A stretch of 26,400 nucleotides of DNA from an uncultured Piscinibacter sp. (GCF_937952055.1 NZ_CALFYO010000003.1:1-26400), one strand, 5' to 3'. Shown: positions 10,256 through 19,231, counted from the first letter of the stretch. The notes: generated by a model not told the origin, from the letters alone. A program made the numbers and translations.

Positions 10256-10752
10256 GCCAGTCCATGGGCGGCGAAGGCCTCGCGCCAGGCCGCCAGTTTG
10301 CGTTCGAAGCTCCAGCTTGCGTTGGCCGGGCTGGTGGAAGGCAGGCGCATCACCTCGACCCCGAGGGTGCGCGTCACCGCCATGGCGCGCGCCGACTCGC
10401 CGCCGTTGTGCGCCACCGCCTCCAGCTTCGGCGCACGCCGCCTCAGGCCGGCCAGGTCGTTGGGCACCCCCGCCTCGATCGCGCTGTCCAGGCTGCCCTC
10501 GCGGCGGCAGCTGGCATAGACATCCCAGATGCCCAGGCCGCGCCGCTTCACCTCCGCCAGCCGCGCCCGGTACGGCATGCCGACCAGGTCGACGCCCCAC
10601 AGCGCCGAGAGCAGCGGCCAGAAGTGGTTGCGCGGATGGGCGTAATACTGCCGCGCCTGCAGCGAGGCCACGCTGGGGAAGCTGCCGAGCACCAGCAGTC
10701 GCGTCTCGCGGCCAATCACGGGCGGCAGACCCTGCAATGCCGTGGTGCTCAT
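10252..10752 (-). CDS. hypoxanthine-DNA glycosylase (DNA-deoxyinosine glycosylase)
   Basis: Small uracil-DNA-glycosylase superfamily enzyme of the hypoxanthine-DNA glycosylase group, 166 residues, a normal length. It should remove deaminated adenine (hypoxanthine) from DNA, starting base-excision repair. Recognisable motifs are LVLGSFPS (20-27), the long signature YYAHPRNHFWPLL (36-48), LGIWDVYASCRREGSLD (73-89) and the C-terminal LPSTSPAN (137-144), the counterpart of the UDG motif 2 loop. The start ATG at 10752 overlaps the TatD-type stop as ATGA, and its own stop overlaps the SpeE-like start the same way. Its upstream partner is also a predicted nucleic-acid enzyme, so these two may share a DNA-repair or nucleotide-quality role. 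Confidence 0.9.
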   Translation of the reverse strand: MSTTALQGLPPVIGRETRLLVLGSFPSVASLQARQYYAHPRNHFWPLLSALWGVDLVGMPYRARLAEVKRRGLGIWDVYASCRREGSLDSAIEAGVPNDLAGLRRRAPKLEAVAHNGGESARAMAVTRTLGVEVMRLPSTSPANASWSFERKLAAWREAFAAHGLA

Positions 10753-11564
10753 GCGAGCCTGGGCAACGCGGCCAGCGCGTTGGCGCTGGTGGCACGGGCG
10801 AATTCCTCGGCCGGCAGGCCGCGAAGTGCGGCGAGCACCGCGCCGATGCGCGGCAGCTCGGCCGGCTCGTTGCGTCCGGCCTCGCCCGCGGCACGCTGGG
10901 CAGCGGTGCGGTACAGCCAGTGCGGCGGGATGTCCGGCGCATCGGTCTCGACGACGAGGGCCTCCAGCGGCAGGCTGCGCGCCAGCTCGCGGATCTGCAA
11001 GGCGCGCTCGAAGGTCGCCGCGCCGCCGAAGCCGAGCCTGAAGCCGAGCCCGACGAAGGCCTGCGCCTGCTGCGCGCTGCCGTTGAAGGCATGGGCGATG
11101 CCACCGGCCACCTCGATGCGGCGCAGCTGCTTGAGCAGGCCGTCCGCGGAGCGGCGCACGTGCAGGATCACCGGCAGCCCGTGGCGCCGCGCCAGCTTGA
11201 GCTGCTCGGCGTAGAAGCGTTCCTGGCGCTCTCGATCCAGCCCCGGCACGAAGTGGTCGAGGCCGATCTCGCCCACCGCGACGAGACGCCGATCGTCGCG
11301 CGCCGCGGCAAGCGCGGCGTCGAGCCGGTCGAGGTCCGTGTCGGCGGCGCGGTGCACGAACAGCGGGTGGATGCCCAGCGCGTAGGCGAGTCCGTGCGCA
11401 TGGGCAAGGTCGCGCACGGCGGCGAAGTTCGCCACCTCCACCGCCGGCAGCACCAGCTGCGCCACGCCGGCGGCGCGCGCGCGCGCCAGCACCGCGTCGC
11501 GGTCGACGTCGAACTCTGGGGCGTCGAGATGGCAATGGCTGTCGGTCCACACGGGTCGCATCAT
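10749..11564 (-). CDS. yjjV: TatD-family metal-dependent hydrolase (YjjV type)
   Basis: Metal-dependent TIM-barrel hydrolase of the TatD DNase family, 271 residues. Metal ligands are visible as H10 and H12 in TDSHCHLD, E99 in VGEIGLD, H135 in VILHVRR, H158 in AHAFNGS and D208 in ETDAPD. The segments FDVDRDAVLARARAAGV and LPAVEVANF are nearer to Escherichia coli YjjV than to TatD or YcfH. Family members have 3'-5' DNase or RNA/D-aminoacyl-tRNA-type activity; the exact substrate is not decided here. Two consecutive ATGs (11564 and 11561) could start the protein; only a weak AAGG-type binding site precedes them. It heads a four-gene minus-strand unit and is divergent from the protease gene. Confidence 0.92.
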   Translation of the reverse strand: MMRPVWTDSHCHLDAPEFDVDRDAVLARARAAGVAQLVLPAVEVANFAAVRDLAHAHGLAYALGIHPLFVHRAADTDLDRLDAALAAARDDRRLVAVGEIGLDHFVPGLDRERQERFYAEQLKLARRHGLPVILHVRRSADGLLKQLRRIEVAGGIAHAFNGSAQQAQAFVGLGFRLGFGGAATFERALQIRELARSLPLEALVVETDAPDIPPHWLYRTAAQRAAGEAGRNEPAELPRIGAVLAALRGLPAEEFARATSANALAALPRLA

Positions 11565-11645
11565 GCCTTGGCTGTGACAGAGGGCGGCCGGACGTGCTAC
11601 CGTAGCAGCGCATCCCGTCCCGCAGGCCTCGCGCCGGAGCAGCCG
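11565..11645. promoter_or_regulatory. divergent promoter region between tatD-type and protease genes
   Basis: Eighty-one bases separate two divergent operons. On the plus strand, GTGACA (11574-11579, 5 of 6 to the -35 consensus), an 18-base spacer and TACCGT (11598-11603, a poor -10) form a plausible promoter for the protease-moxR operon. The -10 lies within an inverted repeat GCTAC-C-GTAGC (11596-11606), which could be an operator. I could not pick a minus-strand promoter. Confidence 0.35.
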
Positions 11646-12638
11646 ATGAAGAAGGCACCGCTGTACAGCCGTTCTCGCCGGGGGGTGGCCGCCACCGTCG
11701 CGCCGCCGCCCGAGCCGGCCACGCCACCCGAAGCGCCCTCCCGCCGTCGACGCCTGCGCGCCTTTGCCGGCCGCCACGAGCGTCGGCTGTGGGCGCTGGC
11801 GGTTCTGTTGCTGCTGGCCGTGGCGCTGCTGTGGCGCGTCGACCCGAAGCCGCGCGCACCGCTCACCTTCGAGCAGATCGATCACCTGGTGCGCAAGTCA
11901 ATCGAGGAGAAGCCGCTCGCGTCGGCGGCGGCGCTGGCCTACGAGAAGATCATCCCCTCCGTGGTGCGCGTGGTCGGCTACGACCGCGAGGGGCAGGCGC
12001 CGCACGCCGACAAGAAGGCGGACAAGAAGACCGGCAAGGAGCCCAAGCCCGCGGAAGACGCCCGGCCGAAGCGCGAGGGCGGCGATCTGCCCGGCTTCGA
12101 GGAGCGCGGGGTGGGCTCGGGCGTGGTGATCGTGGAGAACGGCACCATCCTCACCAACCTGCACGTGGTGCTGGGCGCGGAGCGCGTGCGCGTCACCTTC
12201 ATGGACGGGCTGGAGGCCGACGCCAAGCTGGTCAACGTGATGCCCGAGCACGACCTTGCCGTGCTGCGGGCGTCGAAGATCCCCGACGACCTGTTCCCGG
12301 CGACGATGCGCAGCACCGGCGACCTCAGTCCGGGCGACCGCGTCGTGGCGGTGGGCTTTCCTTTCGGCATCGGGCCGTCCGCCTCGGAAGGCGTCGTCTC
12401 GGGATTGAAGCGTGAATTCCGCTCGCCCGAGGGGGAACGCATGCTGACCAACCTGATCCAGTTCGACGCCGCGGCCAACCCGGGCAACTCCGGCGGGCCG
12501 CTGGTGACCATGGAAGGCGAGGTCGTCGGCATCGTCACCGCCATCCTCAACCCGACCAAGCAGCGTGTGTTCGTCGGCATCGGTTTCGCCGTGCCGATCG
12601 AGAACGCCGCCGCCGGTGCCGGCATGCCACCGTTCTGA
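11646..12638 (+). CDS. membrane-anchored trypsin-like serine protease (DegP/HtrA-like, no PDZ)
   Basis: Serine protease of the trypsin-2/HtrA type, 330 residues. A short basic cytosolic tail (1-46) precedes one membrane helix (about 47-63: RLWALAVLLLLAVALLWRV), so the catalytic domain should face the periplasm. The triad is visible as H173 (TNLHVV), D203 (EHDLAVL) and S282 (GNSGGP). A lysine-rich linker (about 118-145) sits before the domain. The protein stops right after the protease fold (VGIGFAVPIENAAAGAG), so it lacks the PDZ domains of DegP, DegQ or DegS. Eleven bases separate it from the MoxR gene, so it is probably in the same operon and may process envelope substrates of that module. 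The ATG at 11646 is preceded by a GGAG-like site. Confidence 0.9.
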   Translation: MKKAPLYSRSRRGVAATVAPPPEPATPPEAPSRRRRLRAFAGRHERRLWALAVLLLLAVALLWRVDPKPRAPLTFEQIDHLVRKSIEEKPLASAAALAYEKIIPSVVRVVGYDREGQAPHADKKADKKTGKEPKPAEDARPKREGGDLPGFEERGVGSGVVIVENGTILTNLHVVLGAERVRVTFMDGLEADAKLVNVMPEHDLAVLRASKIPDDLFPATMRSTGDLSPGDRVVAVGFPFGIGPSASEGVVSGLKREFRSPEGERMLTNLIQFDAAANPGNSGGPLVTMEGEVVGIVTAILNPTKQRVFVGIGFAVPIENAAAGAGMPPF

Positions 12639-12649
12639 CGAGGAGCTTC

Positions 12650-13666
12650 ATGGAATCGACATCGACCAACGGCGCACAGGCCGCCACGCTGATGGAGCGG
12701 GTGCTGTACGAGGTCAAGCGCGTCGTCGTCGGCCAGGACCAGTTCCTCGAGCGCGTGATGGTGGCGATGCTGTCCAACGGCCACCTGCTCGTCGAGGGCG
12801 TGCCGGGACTGGCGAAGACGCTGACGGTGAAGACATTGGCGCAGACGCTGCGCGGGCACTTCAAGCGCATCCAGTTCACGCCCGACCTGGTCCCGGCCGA
12901 CCTGGTCGGCACGCGCATCTACAGCCCGAAGACCGGCGAGTTCGACACGTCGCTCGGACCGGTCTTCACCAACCTGCTGCTCGCCGACGAGATCAACCGC
13001 GCGCCGGCCAAGGTGCAGAGCGCGCTGCTGGAGGTGATGCAGGAGCGCCAGGTGACCATCGCCGGCGTGACGCACAAGGTGCCGGAGCCCTTCCTGGTGA
13101 TGGCGACGCAGAACCCGATCGAGACCGAGGGCACGTACCCGCTGCCGGAGGCGCAGGTCGACCGCTTCATGATGAAGGTGCTGGTCGACTACCCGAGCGA
13201 GGAGGAGGAATTCGTCGTCGCCCAGCGCGTCACCGGCGCGCCGGTGCAGGTGGCGGCGGTGGCCAGCATGGGCCAGCTCGCCGAACTGCAGCAGGAGTGC
13301 CGCAAGGTCTACGTCGACCCCTCGCTGATGCAGTACGCGGTGAAGCTGGTCAGCGCGACACGGCGGCCGCAGCAGTACGGCCTGGCCGACATCGCCAAGT
13401 ACCTCAGTTTCGGCGCCAGCCCGCGCGCCACCATCGGCCTGATCGAGGGCGCGCGCGCGCTGGCCTACATGCGCGGCCGCAGCTATGCCCTGCCGGAGGA
13501 CATGACCGGGCTGGTGGCCGACGTGATGCGCCACCGCCTGGTGCTCAGCTACGAGGCGCTGGCCGACGGGCTGAACGCCGACCAGGTGATCCGCCAGGTG
13601 ATGCAGAAGATTCCCGCCCCGGACAAGCCGCTCGCCCCGCATGAGCACGCCACCGCCCAGAACTGA
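12650..13666 (+). CDS. MoxR-family AAA+ ATPase
   Basis: AAA_3/MoxR ATPase, 338 residues. Walker A is GVPGLAKT (50-57), Walker B is LLLADEIN (109-116), sensor 1 lies at ATQNP (152-156) and the family segment GTYPLPEAQVDRF follows (161-173). The C-terminal lid domain is present. MoxR proteins act as chaperone-like remodelers, typically with VWA-domain partners, in metal-cofactor insertion or envelope stress. A GAGGAG ribosome binding site precedes the ATG by 6 bases. The gene overlaps the DUF58 gene by 26 bases, and DUF58 overlaps the VWA gene by 4, which supports one functional unit. Which target it serves is not visible. Confidence 0.95.
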   Translation: MESTSTNGAQAATLMERVLYEVKRVVVGQDQFLERVMVAMLSNGHLLVEGVPGLAKTLTVKTLAQTLRGHFKRIQFTPDLVPADLVGTRIYSPKTGEFDTSLGPVFTNLLLADEINRAPAKVQSALLEVMQERQVTIAGVTHKVPEPFLVMATQNPIETEGTYPLPEAQVDRFMMKVLVDYPSEEEEFVVAQRVTGAPVQVAAVASMGQLAELQQECRKVYVDPSLMQYAVKLVSATRRPQQYGLADIAKYLSFGASPRATIGLIEGARALAYMRGRSYALPEDMTGLVADVMRHRLVLSYEALADGLNADQVIRQVMQKIPAPDKPLAPHEHATAQN

Positions 13667-14615
13667 AGCCGCCGATTCGGAGGCCCTGCTGCGCCGTCTG
13701 GAGTGGACGGTGATCCGCCGGCTCGACGGCCTGCTGCAGGGCGACTACCGCACGCTGATGCGCGGGGCGGGCCTGGACCTGGCCGACTTGCGCGAGTACC
13801 AGCACCACGACGACGTGCGCCACATCGACTGGAACGTGACGGCGCGGCTGCAGCACCCCTACGTGCGCCAGTTCACGGAGGACCGCGAACTCGCCGCCTG
13901 GTTCCTCGTCGACCTCTCCGCCAGCGTCGACTTCGGCTCCGACACCCGCGCCAAGCGCAGCGTCGCGCGCGAGTTCGTCGGCGTGCTGTCGCGTCTGCTG
14001 ACGCGCCACGGCAACCGCGTCGGCGCCCTGCTCTACGGCACCGAGGTCGACACGGTCATTCCCGTGCGCGGTGGCCGCATGCACGTGCTGCATCTGCTGC
14101 AACGCATGGCGAAGCGGCCGGCGGAGTCCGCCCCCGGGGCCACGCAGCTGCGTGACCTGCTGCTCGCCGGCCAGCGCATGATCAAGCGACGATCCTCGGT
14201 GTTCGTGGTGTCGGACTTCATCAGCCCCCCCGGCTGGGAGGAGGCGCTGGCGCAACTCTCGCGCCGCCACGACGTCACCGCCGTGCGGCTGTACGACCCG
14301 CTCGAGATGGAGCTGCCCGACATCGGCCTGGTGACGATGCGCGACGCCGAGACCGGCGAGCAATTGCTCGTCGACACGCACGACGTCGGCTTCCGTGCAC
14401 GCTTCGCCGCAGCCGCCGATGCGCGCGAGAGCGCGCTGCTCGCCGCGCTCGCCCAGGCCGGTGTGGATACGCTGGAGCTGGCCACCGACGACGACCTGCT
14501 CGACGCCATCCTGCGTTTCGCCGACCTGCGACGGCAGCGCAGCCGGCTGGCCTCGGGCGGCGGCGCGCCGTCGCACCTGGGGATGCTGAAGACCGACTCG
14601 CGGAGGGCGTCATGA
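13641..14615 (+). CDS. DUF58 domain-containing protein (VWA-like)
   Basis: DUF58 protein, 324 residues. The family core REYQHHDDVRHIDWNVTAR is at 51-69 and is followed by an integrin-type metal motif DLSAS (91-95), so the protein probably has a VWA-like fold. There is no membrane helix, and it should be cytosolic. DUF58 proteins are nearly always encoded after a MoxR ATPase and are thought to be its partner. Here the ATG at 13641 lies inside the last codons of the MoxR gene, with its binding site inside that gene. The stop overlaps the start of the VWA gene as ATGA, indicating coupled translation of three proteins. Confidence 0.92.
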   Translation: MSTPPPRTEAADSEALLRRLEWTVIRRLDGLLQGDYRTLMRGAGLDLADLREYQHHDDVRHIDWNVTARLQHPYVRQFTEDRELAAWFLVDLSASVDFGSDTRAKRSVAREFVGVLSRLLTRHGNRVGALLYGTEVDTVIPVRGGRMHVLHLLQRMAKRPAESAPGATQLRDLLLAGQRMIKRRSSVFVVSDFISPPGWEEALAQLSRRHDVTAVRLYDPLEMELPDIGLVTMRDAETGEQLLVDTHDVGFRARFAAAADARESALLAALAQAGVDTLELATDDDLLDAILRFADLRRQRSRLASGGGAPSHLGMLKTDSRRAS

Positions 14616-15658
14616 AAAGCGCGATCCCGCTGAACTTCATCTGGCCGGACATGCTCTGGCTGCTGATCGCCGTGCCGCTGCTCGTGCTCGGCTACCTGTG
14701 GCTGCTCGGCCGGCGCAAGAAGACGGCGCTGCGATACGCCAACCTCGCCCTGGTCAAGCAGGCGATGGGCAGGGCGGCCGGCTGGAGGCGCCACGTGCCG
14801 CCGCTGCTGATGCTGCTGGCGATCGTCGTACTGCTGCTCGCCGCCGCGCGACCGGCCGCGGTGATCAGCCTGCCCTCGCAGCAGGAGACCATCGTGCTGG
14901 CGATGGACGTCTCCGGCAGCATGCGTGCCGCCGACGTGCAGCCGAACCGGTTGGTCGCCGCGCAGGAGGCGGCCAAGACCTTCGTCGCCGAACTGCCGCG
15001 CAGCGTGCGCGTGGCGGTGGTGCAGTTCGCCGGCACCGCCGCCATCGTGCAGCCGCCCACGCACAGCCGGGAAGACGTCTATGCCGCCATCGACCGCTTC
15101 CAGCTGCAGCGCGGCACCGCCACCGGCAGCGGCATCGTGCTGTCGCTGGCCGCGCTGTTTCCCGACGCCGGCATCGACCTCTCGCAGATCACCGGCCAGA
15201 AGGCCATGCCCCCGGGGCCGGACGACAAGCCCAAGCCGGAGTTCATGCCGGTGGAGCCGGGATCGTTCGGTTCGGCGGCGATCATCATGCTGACCGACGG
15301 GCAGCGCACCACCGGGCCCGACCCGGTCGAGGCGGCAAAGATGGCTGCCGACCGCGGCGTGCGCGTCTACACCGTCGGCATCGGCACCAAGGAGGGTGAG
15401 ACGATCGGATTCGAGGGCTGGTCGATGCGCGTTCGCCTCGACGAGGATGCGTTGAAGTCGGTGGCCAGCATCACGCGCGCCGACTATTTCTACGCCGGCA
15501 CCGCCGAGGATCTGAAGAAGGTCTACCAGGGCCTGTCGACGCGCCTCGTGGTGGAGAAGAAGGAAACCGAGATCAGCGCGCTGTTCGCGGCGCTCGGTGC
15601 GCTGCTGGTGGCGGCTGCCGCGGCCCTGTCGGTCGCCTGGTTCGGCCGCGTGACCTGA
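14612..15658 (+). CDS. membrane VWA-domain protein (BatA-like)
   Basis: BatA-type inner-membrane protein, 348 residues. Two N-terminal helices (about 13-32 and 63-79) and one C-terminal helix (about 324-345) flank a von Willebrand A domain. The metal-ion adhesion site is complete: D99-x-S101-x-S103 (DVSGSM), a threonine in the GTATGSG segment (169-171) and D229 in LTDG. The domain carries an extra acidic/proline-rich loop at about 185-217 between the threonine and the aspartate. It completes the MoxR-DUF58-VWA set. The DUF4381, second VWA (BatB) and TPR proteins found in longer operons are missing, so this is a minimal version. Start ATG 14612 overlaps the DUF58 stop. Confidence 0.93.
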   Translation: MKSAIPLNFIWPDMLWLLIAVPLLVLGYLWLLGRRKKTALRYANLALVKQAMGRAAGWRRHVPPLLMLLAIVVLLLAAARPAAVISLPSQQETIVLAMDVSGSMRAADVQPNRLVAAQEAAKTFVAELPRSVRVAVVQFAGTAAIVQPPTHSREDVYAAIDRFQLQRGTATGSGIVLSLAALFPDAGIDLSQITGQKAMPPGPDDKPKPEFMPVEPGSFGSAAIIMLTDGQRTTGPDPVEAAKMAADRGVRVYTVGIGTKEGETIGFEGWSMRVRLDEDALKSVASITRADYFYAGTAEDLKKVYQGLSTRLVVEKKETEISALFAALGALLVAAAAALSVAWFGRVT

Positions 15659-15698
15659 ATGACCTGCCTGACCCGAGCAAGCCAATGAGGATGCACCG

Positions 15699-16019
15699 AT
15701 GCTGATGAAGAAGTCCTCCGAGCGGGAATGGATCCCGACCGGTTCGCCCGGCGTGGAGCGCAGCCTGTTCCGCCACAACGACAGCGGCGGGCGTTCGTCC
15801 GTGGTGCGGCTGGCGCAGGGCTCGCGCGTGCCGCGGCATGTGCATCACGGCACCGAGGAGGTGCTGGTGCTGGCCGGCCGCGTCTCGCTGGACGGCGTCG
15901 AGATGGCCGAGGGCGACTATCTGTACGTCGAAGCGGGCGAGCAGCACGATGTCGTCGCCCTCTCGGACGCGGTGATCTTCGTGTCCTCGCAGAGATCGAC
16001 GTCGTTCGTCGAGGGCTGA
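15699..16019 (+). CDS. small cupin-domain protein (ChrR-cupin-like)
   Basis: Single-domain cupin, 106 residues. Probable metal ligands are H47 and H49 with E53 or E54 in RHVHHGTEEVLVLAG, and H83 in AGEQHDV. The pattern resembles the C-terminal cupin of ChrR-type anti-sigma factors, but no zinc-finger sigma-binding part is present. A GAGG ribosome binding site lies 8 bases before the ATG at 15699. It sits 40 bases after the VWA gene on the same strand and could be read through from it, or could have its own promoter that I cannot see. Function, substrate and metal are unknown. Confidence 0.85.
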   Translation: MLMKKSSEREWIPTGSPGVERSLFRHNDSGGRSSVVRLAQGSRVPRHVHHGTEEVLVLAGRVSLDGVEMAEGDYLYVEAGEQHDVVALSDAVIFVSSQRSTSFVEG

Positions 16020-16037
16020 GACCGGCGCCTGGCGGCG

Positions 16038-16707
<670 letters not shown>

Positions 16708-16715
<8 letters not shown>

Positions 16716-17982
16716 GGCGCAGCGCCTGGGCCGGCTGCACGCAGCTTGCGCGCCAGCTCGGGTAGAGCGTGGCGACGAAGGACAGCAGCAGCGAGACGAT
16801 CACGATGGGCACGATGTCGGCCAGCCGCGGGTCGCTGGGCATGTGGTCGATGAGGTAGACGTTGGCGGGCAGCAGCGTCGTGCCGAGCAGCCGCTCGATC
16901 GCGGGCACCAGGCTGCCGACGTTGACGGCGACCAGCAGGCCAAGCAGCAATCCTGCCACCGTGCCGATGAAACCCGAGGCCGCGCCCTGCACCACGAAGA
17001 TGCCCATGATCGAGCGCGGCGTCGCCCCCAGCGTGCGCAGGATGGCAATGTCGGATTGTTTGTCGGTCACCGTCATGACGAGCATCGAGACGAGGTTGAA
17101 GGCCGCCACCGCGACGATGAGCGCGAGGATGAGGAACAGCATGCGCTTCTGGATCTGCACCGACTCGAACCACTGGCGGTTCGTGCGCGTCCAGTCGTTC
17201 ACCAATATACCCGGGCCGAGTTCGCGCGCGAGCGCGGCGCCGACCTCGCCGGCGCGGTCGCGGTCCGACAGGCGCAGCTGCACGCCGCCGGGGCCGGCCA
17301 GACCGAACAGCCGCTGGGCATCGGCGATCAGCATCAGGGCCATGCCGCTGTCGTACTCGAAGTGGCCGGCCTCGAAGGTGGCCGCCACGCTCAGCGGCAG
17401 CAGGCGCGGCGCACCGCCGGGCCGCGACGGATCGGGCAGTACCAGGGTGACGCGCTGGCCGGCCTGCGCGCCGAGCGCGCGGGCCAGTTCCGCGCCGAGC
17501 ACCACCTGGTCGCCGCCCGGCCGCAGGCGCGACAGCACCGGCCCGTACAGGCGCTTGGCCAGCTCGGACACCCCGGCCTCCGCCTTCGGGTCGATGCCGC
17601 GCACCAGCACCGGCCGCAGTTCATCGCCGCGGCCGAGCAGCGCCTGCGCCGCGACGAACGGGGCCACGGCACTCACCCCCTCGTGGCGCTTCGCGATCGC
17701 CGCGGTGGCGCGCCAGTCGCGCAGCGCGCCTCCGTCGGCGTCGAACAGCTGCACGTGCGCGATGACCGAGAGCATGCGGTCGCGCACCTCCTTGCTGAAG
17801 CCGTTCATCACCGACAGCACGATGATCAGCGCCGCCACGCCCAGCGCGATGCCGAGCATGGCCACCGCAGCGATGAAGGAAATGAAGCCGTTGGCGTCGC
17901 CGCCGCGCGCGGCGCGCAGGTAGCGCCAGCCCACCTGCAGCTCGTAGGGCAGTTCGCGGCGAAGCTTCACGGCTTCACTCAT
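16708..17982 (-). CDS. lipoprotein-releasing permease, second copy (LolE-like role inferred)
   Basis: LolC/LolE-family permease, 424 residues, with an N-terminal helix (FISFIAAVAMLGIALGVAALI), a periplasmic MacB-like domain and three C-terminal FtsX-type helices. The N-terminal NGFISFIA and MLGIALGVAALIIVLSVMNGF are typical of the family. It is a close tandem relative of the gene just upstream. In the region that corresponds to the LolA-binding hook it reads LPDPSRPGGAPRL (about 182-194), three residues shorter than its sister and lacking the T-P-x-G-x-I-P pattern. I infer it may act as the LolE-type subunit of a heterodimer. The ATG at 17982 overlaps the sister gene by 8 bases; an upstream in-frame ATG would lie inside that gene. 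Confidence 0.9.
16751..16793. repeat. 43-base exact direct repeat, copy A (lol permeases)
   Basis: This segment is identical to 18018-18060. Both encode the conserved C-terminal part LLLSFVATLYPSWRA of the two permeases. It reflects the tandem paralogy, not a mobile element. Confidence 0.9.
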
Positions 17983-19231
17983 AGCGCAAGGCCTGCGCTG
18001 GCTGCAAGCGGCTGGCACGCCAGCTCGGGTAGAGCGTGGCGACGAAGGACAGCAGCAGCGCGATCAGTGCGATCGGCACGATGTCGCCGCGCTGCGGATC
18101 GCTGGGCATGCGGCTGATCAGATAGATGCTGCCGGGCAGGAAGCTGACGCCGAGCGCGCGCTCGATGGCCGGCACGATGGTGTCGATGTTGAACGCGACG
18201 AGCATGCCCAGCAGCACGCCGCCGACGGTGCCGATCACGCCCGAGGTCGCGCCCTGCACCATGAAGATGCCCATCACCGAGCGCGGGCTGGCACCCAGCG
18301 TGCGCAGGATGGCGATGTCGGCGCGCTTGTCGGTCACCGTCATGACCAGCGTGGAGACGAGGTTGAACGCCGCCACCGCCACGATCAGCGTGAGGATGAT
18401 GAACATCAGCCGCTTCTCAATCTGCACCGCGTCGAACCAGGCGCGGTTGCTGCGCGTCCAGTCGCGCAGCTCGAAGCCCGAGCCGAGGCTCTGGCCGAGC
18501 TGATCGGCGACGGCACGCGCCGCCTGCACCTCCTTCAGCCGCAGCTGCACGCCGGTCGGGCCCCCGACGCGGAAAAGGCGCGCCGCGTCGTCGAGATGCA
18601 GCAGCGCCAGGCCGCTGTCGTACTCGTAGTGCCCCGACTCGAAGGTGCCCGCCACGGTGAGCTGCTTGAGCCGCGGGATCACGCCGGCCGGCGTGACCTG
18701 GCCGCCGGGCGTGATCAGCGCCACCTTGTCGCCCACCCGCACGCCGAGGCTTCGCGCGAGCTCGCCGCCGAGCACGACGCGCCAGGCACCGGGCGCGAGA
18801 CGGTCGAGCACGCCGCCGCGCAGTTGCGCGGCCAGCGCGGTGACGCTGGACTCGTCGGCCGGCGAGATGCCGCGCACCAGCGTGCCGCGCATCACCTCGC
18901 CATGCGAGATCAGCCCCTGCGCGGCGACGAAGGGTGCGGCGCCGATCACCTGCGGATGCTGCCGCGCCTGGGCGGCGACGATGCGCCAGTCGGGCAGCGC
19001 CGCGTCGCCGGCCGCATGCACCTCGACATGCGCGACGACCGACAGCATGCGGTCGCGCACCTCCTTCTGGAAGCCGTTCATCACCGACAGCACGATGATC
19101 AATGCCGCCACGCCCAGCGCGATGCCGAGCATGGACACCGCGGAGATGAACGAGATGAAGCCGTTGCGCCGCCCCGCCCGGCCGGTGCGGGTGTAGCGCC
19201 AGCCGATCTGCAGTTCGTAGGGCCAGTTCAT
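17975..19231 (-). CDS. lolC: lipoprotein-releasing permease, first copy (LolC-like, intact hook)
   Basis: LolC/LolE-family permease, 418 residues, with the same four-helix plan as the downstream copy: helix 1 at about 24-50 (FISFISAVSMLGIALGVAALI), then a large periplasmic domain and three C-terminal helices in the FtsX region. The hook region reads TPGGQVTPAGVIPRLKQ (174-190), keeping the T-P-x-G-x-I-P pattern I recall for LolC hooks that bind LolA. I therefore assign it the LolC role. It is the first gene of the lolC-lolC/E-lolD unit. Its ATG at 19231 has only a weak binding site, and the promoter must lie in the 60-base divergent gap with the gene at 19292. Confidence 0.92.
   Translation of the reverse strand: MNWPYELQIGWRYTRTGRAGRRNGFISFISAVSMLGIALGVAALIIVLSVMNGFQKEVRDRMLSVVAHVEVHAAGDAALPDWRIVAAQARQHPQVIGAAPFVAAQGLISHGEVMRGTLVRGISPADESSVTALAAQLRGGVLDRLAPGAWRVVLGGELARSLGVRVGDKVALITPGGQVTPAGVIPRLKQLTVAGTFESGHYEYDSGLALLHLDDAARLFRVGGPTGVQLRLKEVQAARAVADQLGQSLGSGFELRDWTRSNRAWFDAVQIEKRLMFIILTLIVAVAAFNLVSTLVMTVTDKRADIAILRTLGASPRSVMGIFMVQGATSGVIGTVGGVLLGMLVAFNIDTIVPAIERALGVSFLPGSIYLISRMPSDPQRGDIVPIALIALLLSFVATLYPSWRASRLQPAQALRYE
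18018..18060. repeat. 43-base exact direct repeat, copy B (lol permeases)
   Basis: Identical to 16751-16793, 1267 bases apart, in the matching place of the upstream permease gene. Recombination between the copies would delete one permease and leave an in-frame hybrid. Confidence 0.9.

Noticed and set aside
16020..16037. Possible bidirectional terminator between the cupin and lolD genes
   Set aside because: Only a 4-base GC stem (CGCC/GGCG) can be drawn and there is no T-run on either strand.
16751..18060. Direct repeats as a sign of an insertion or transposon
   Set aside because: The repeated DNA encodes the conserved core of two paralogous permeases in the same relative place. There are no terminal inverted repeats or transposase.
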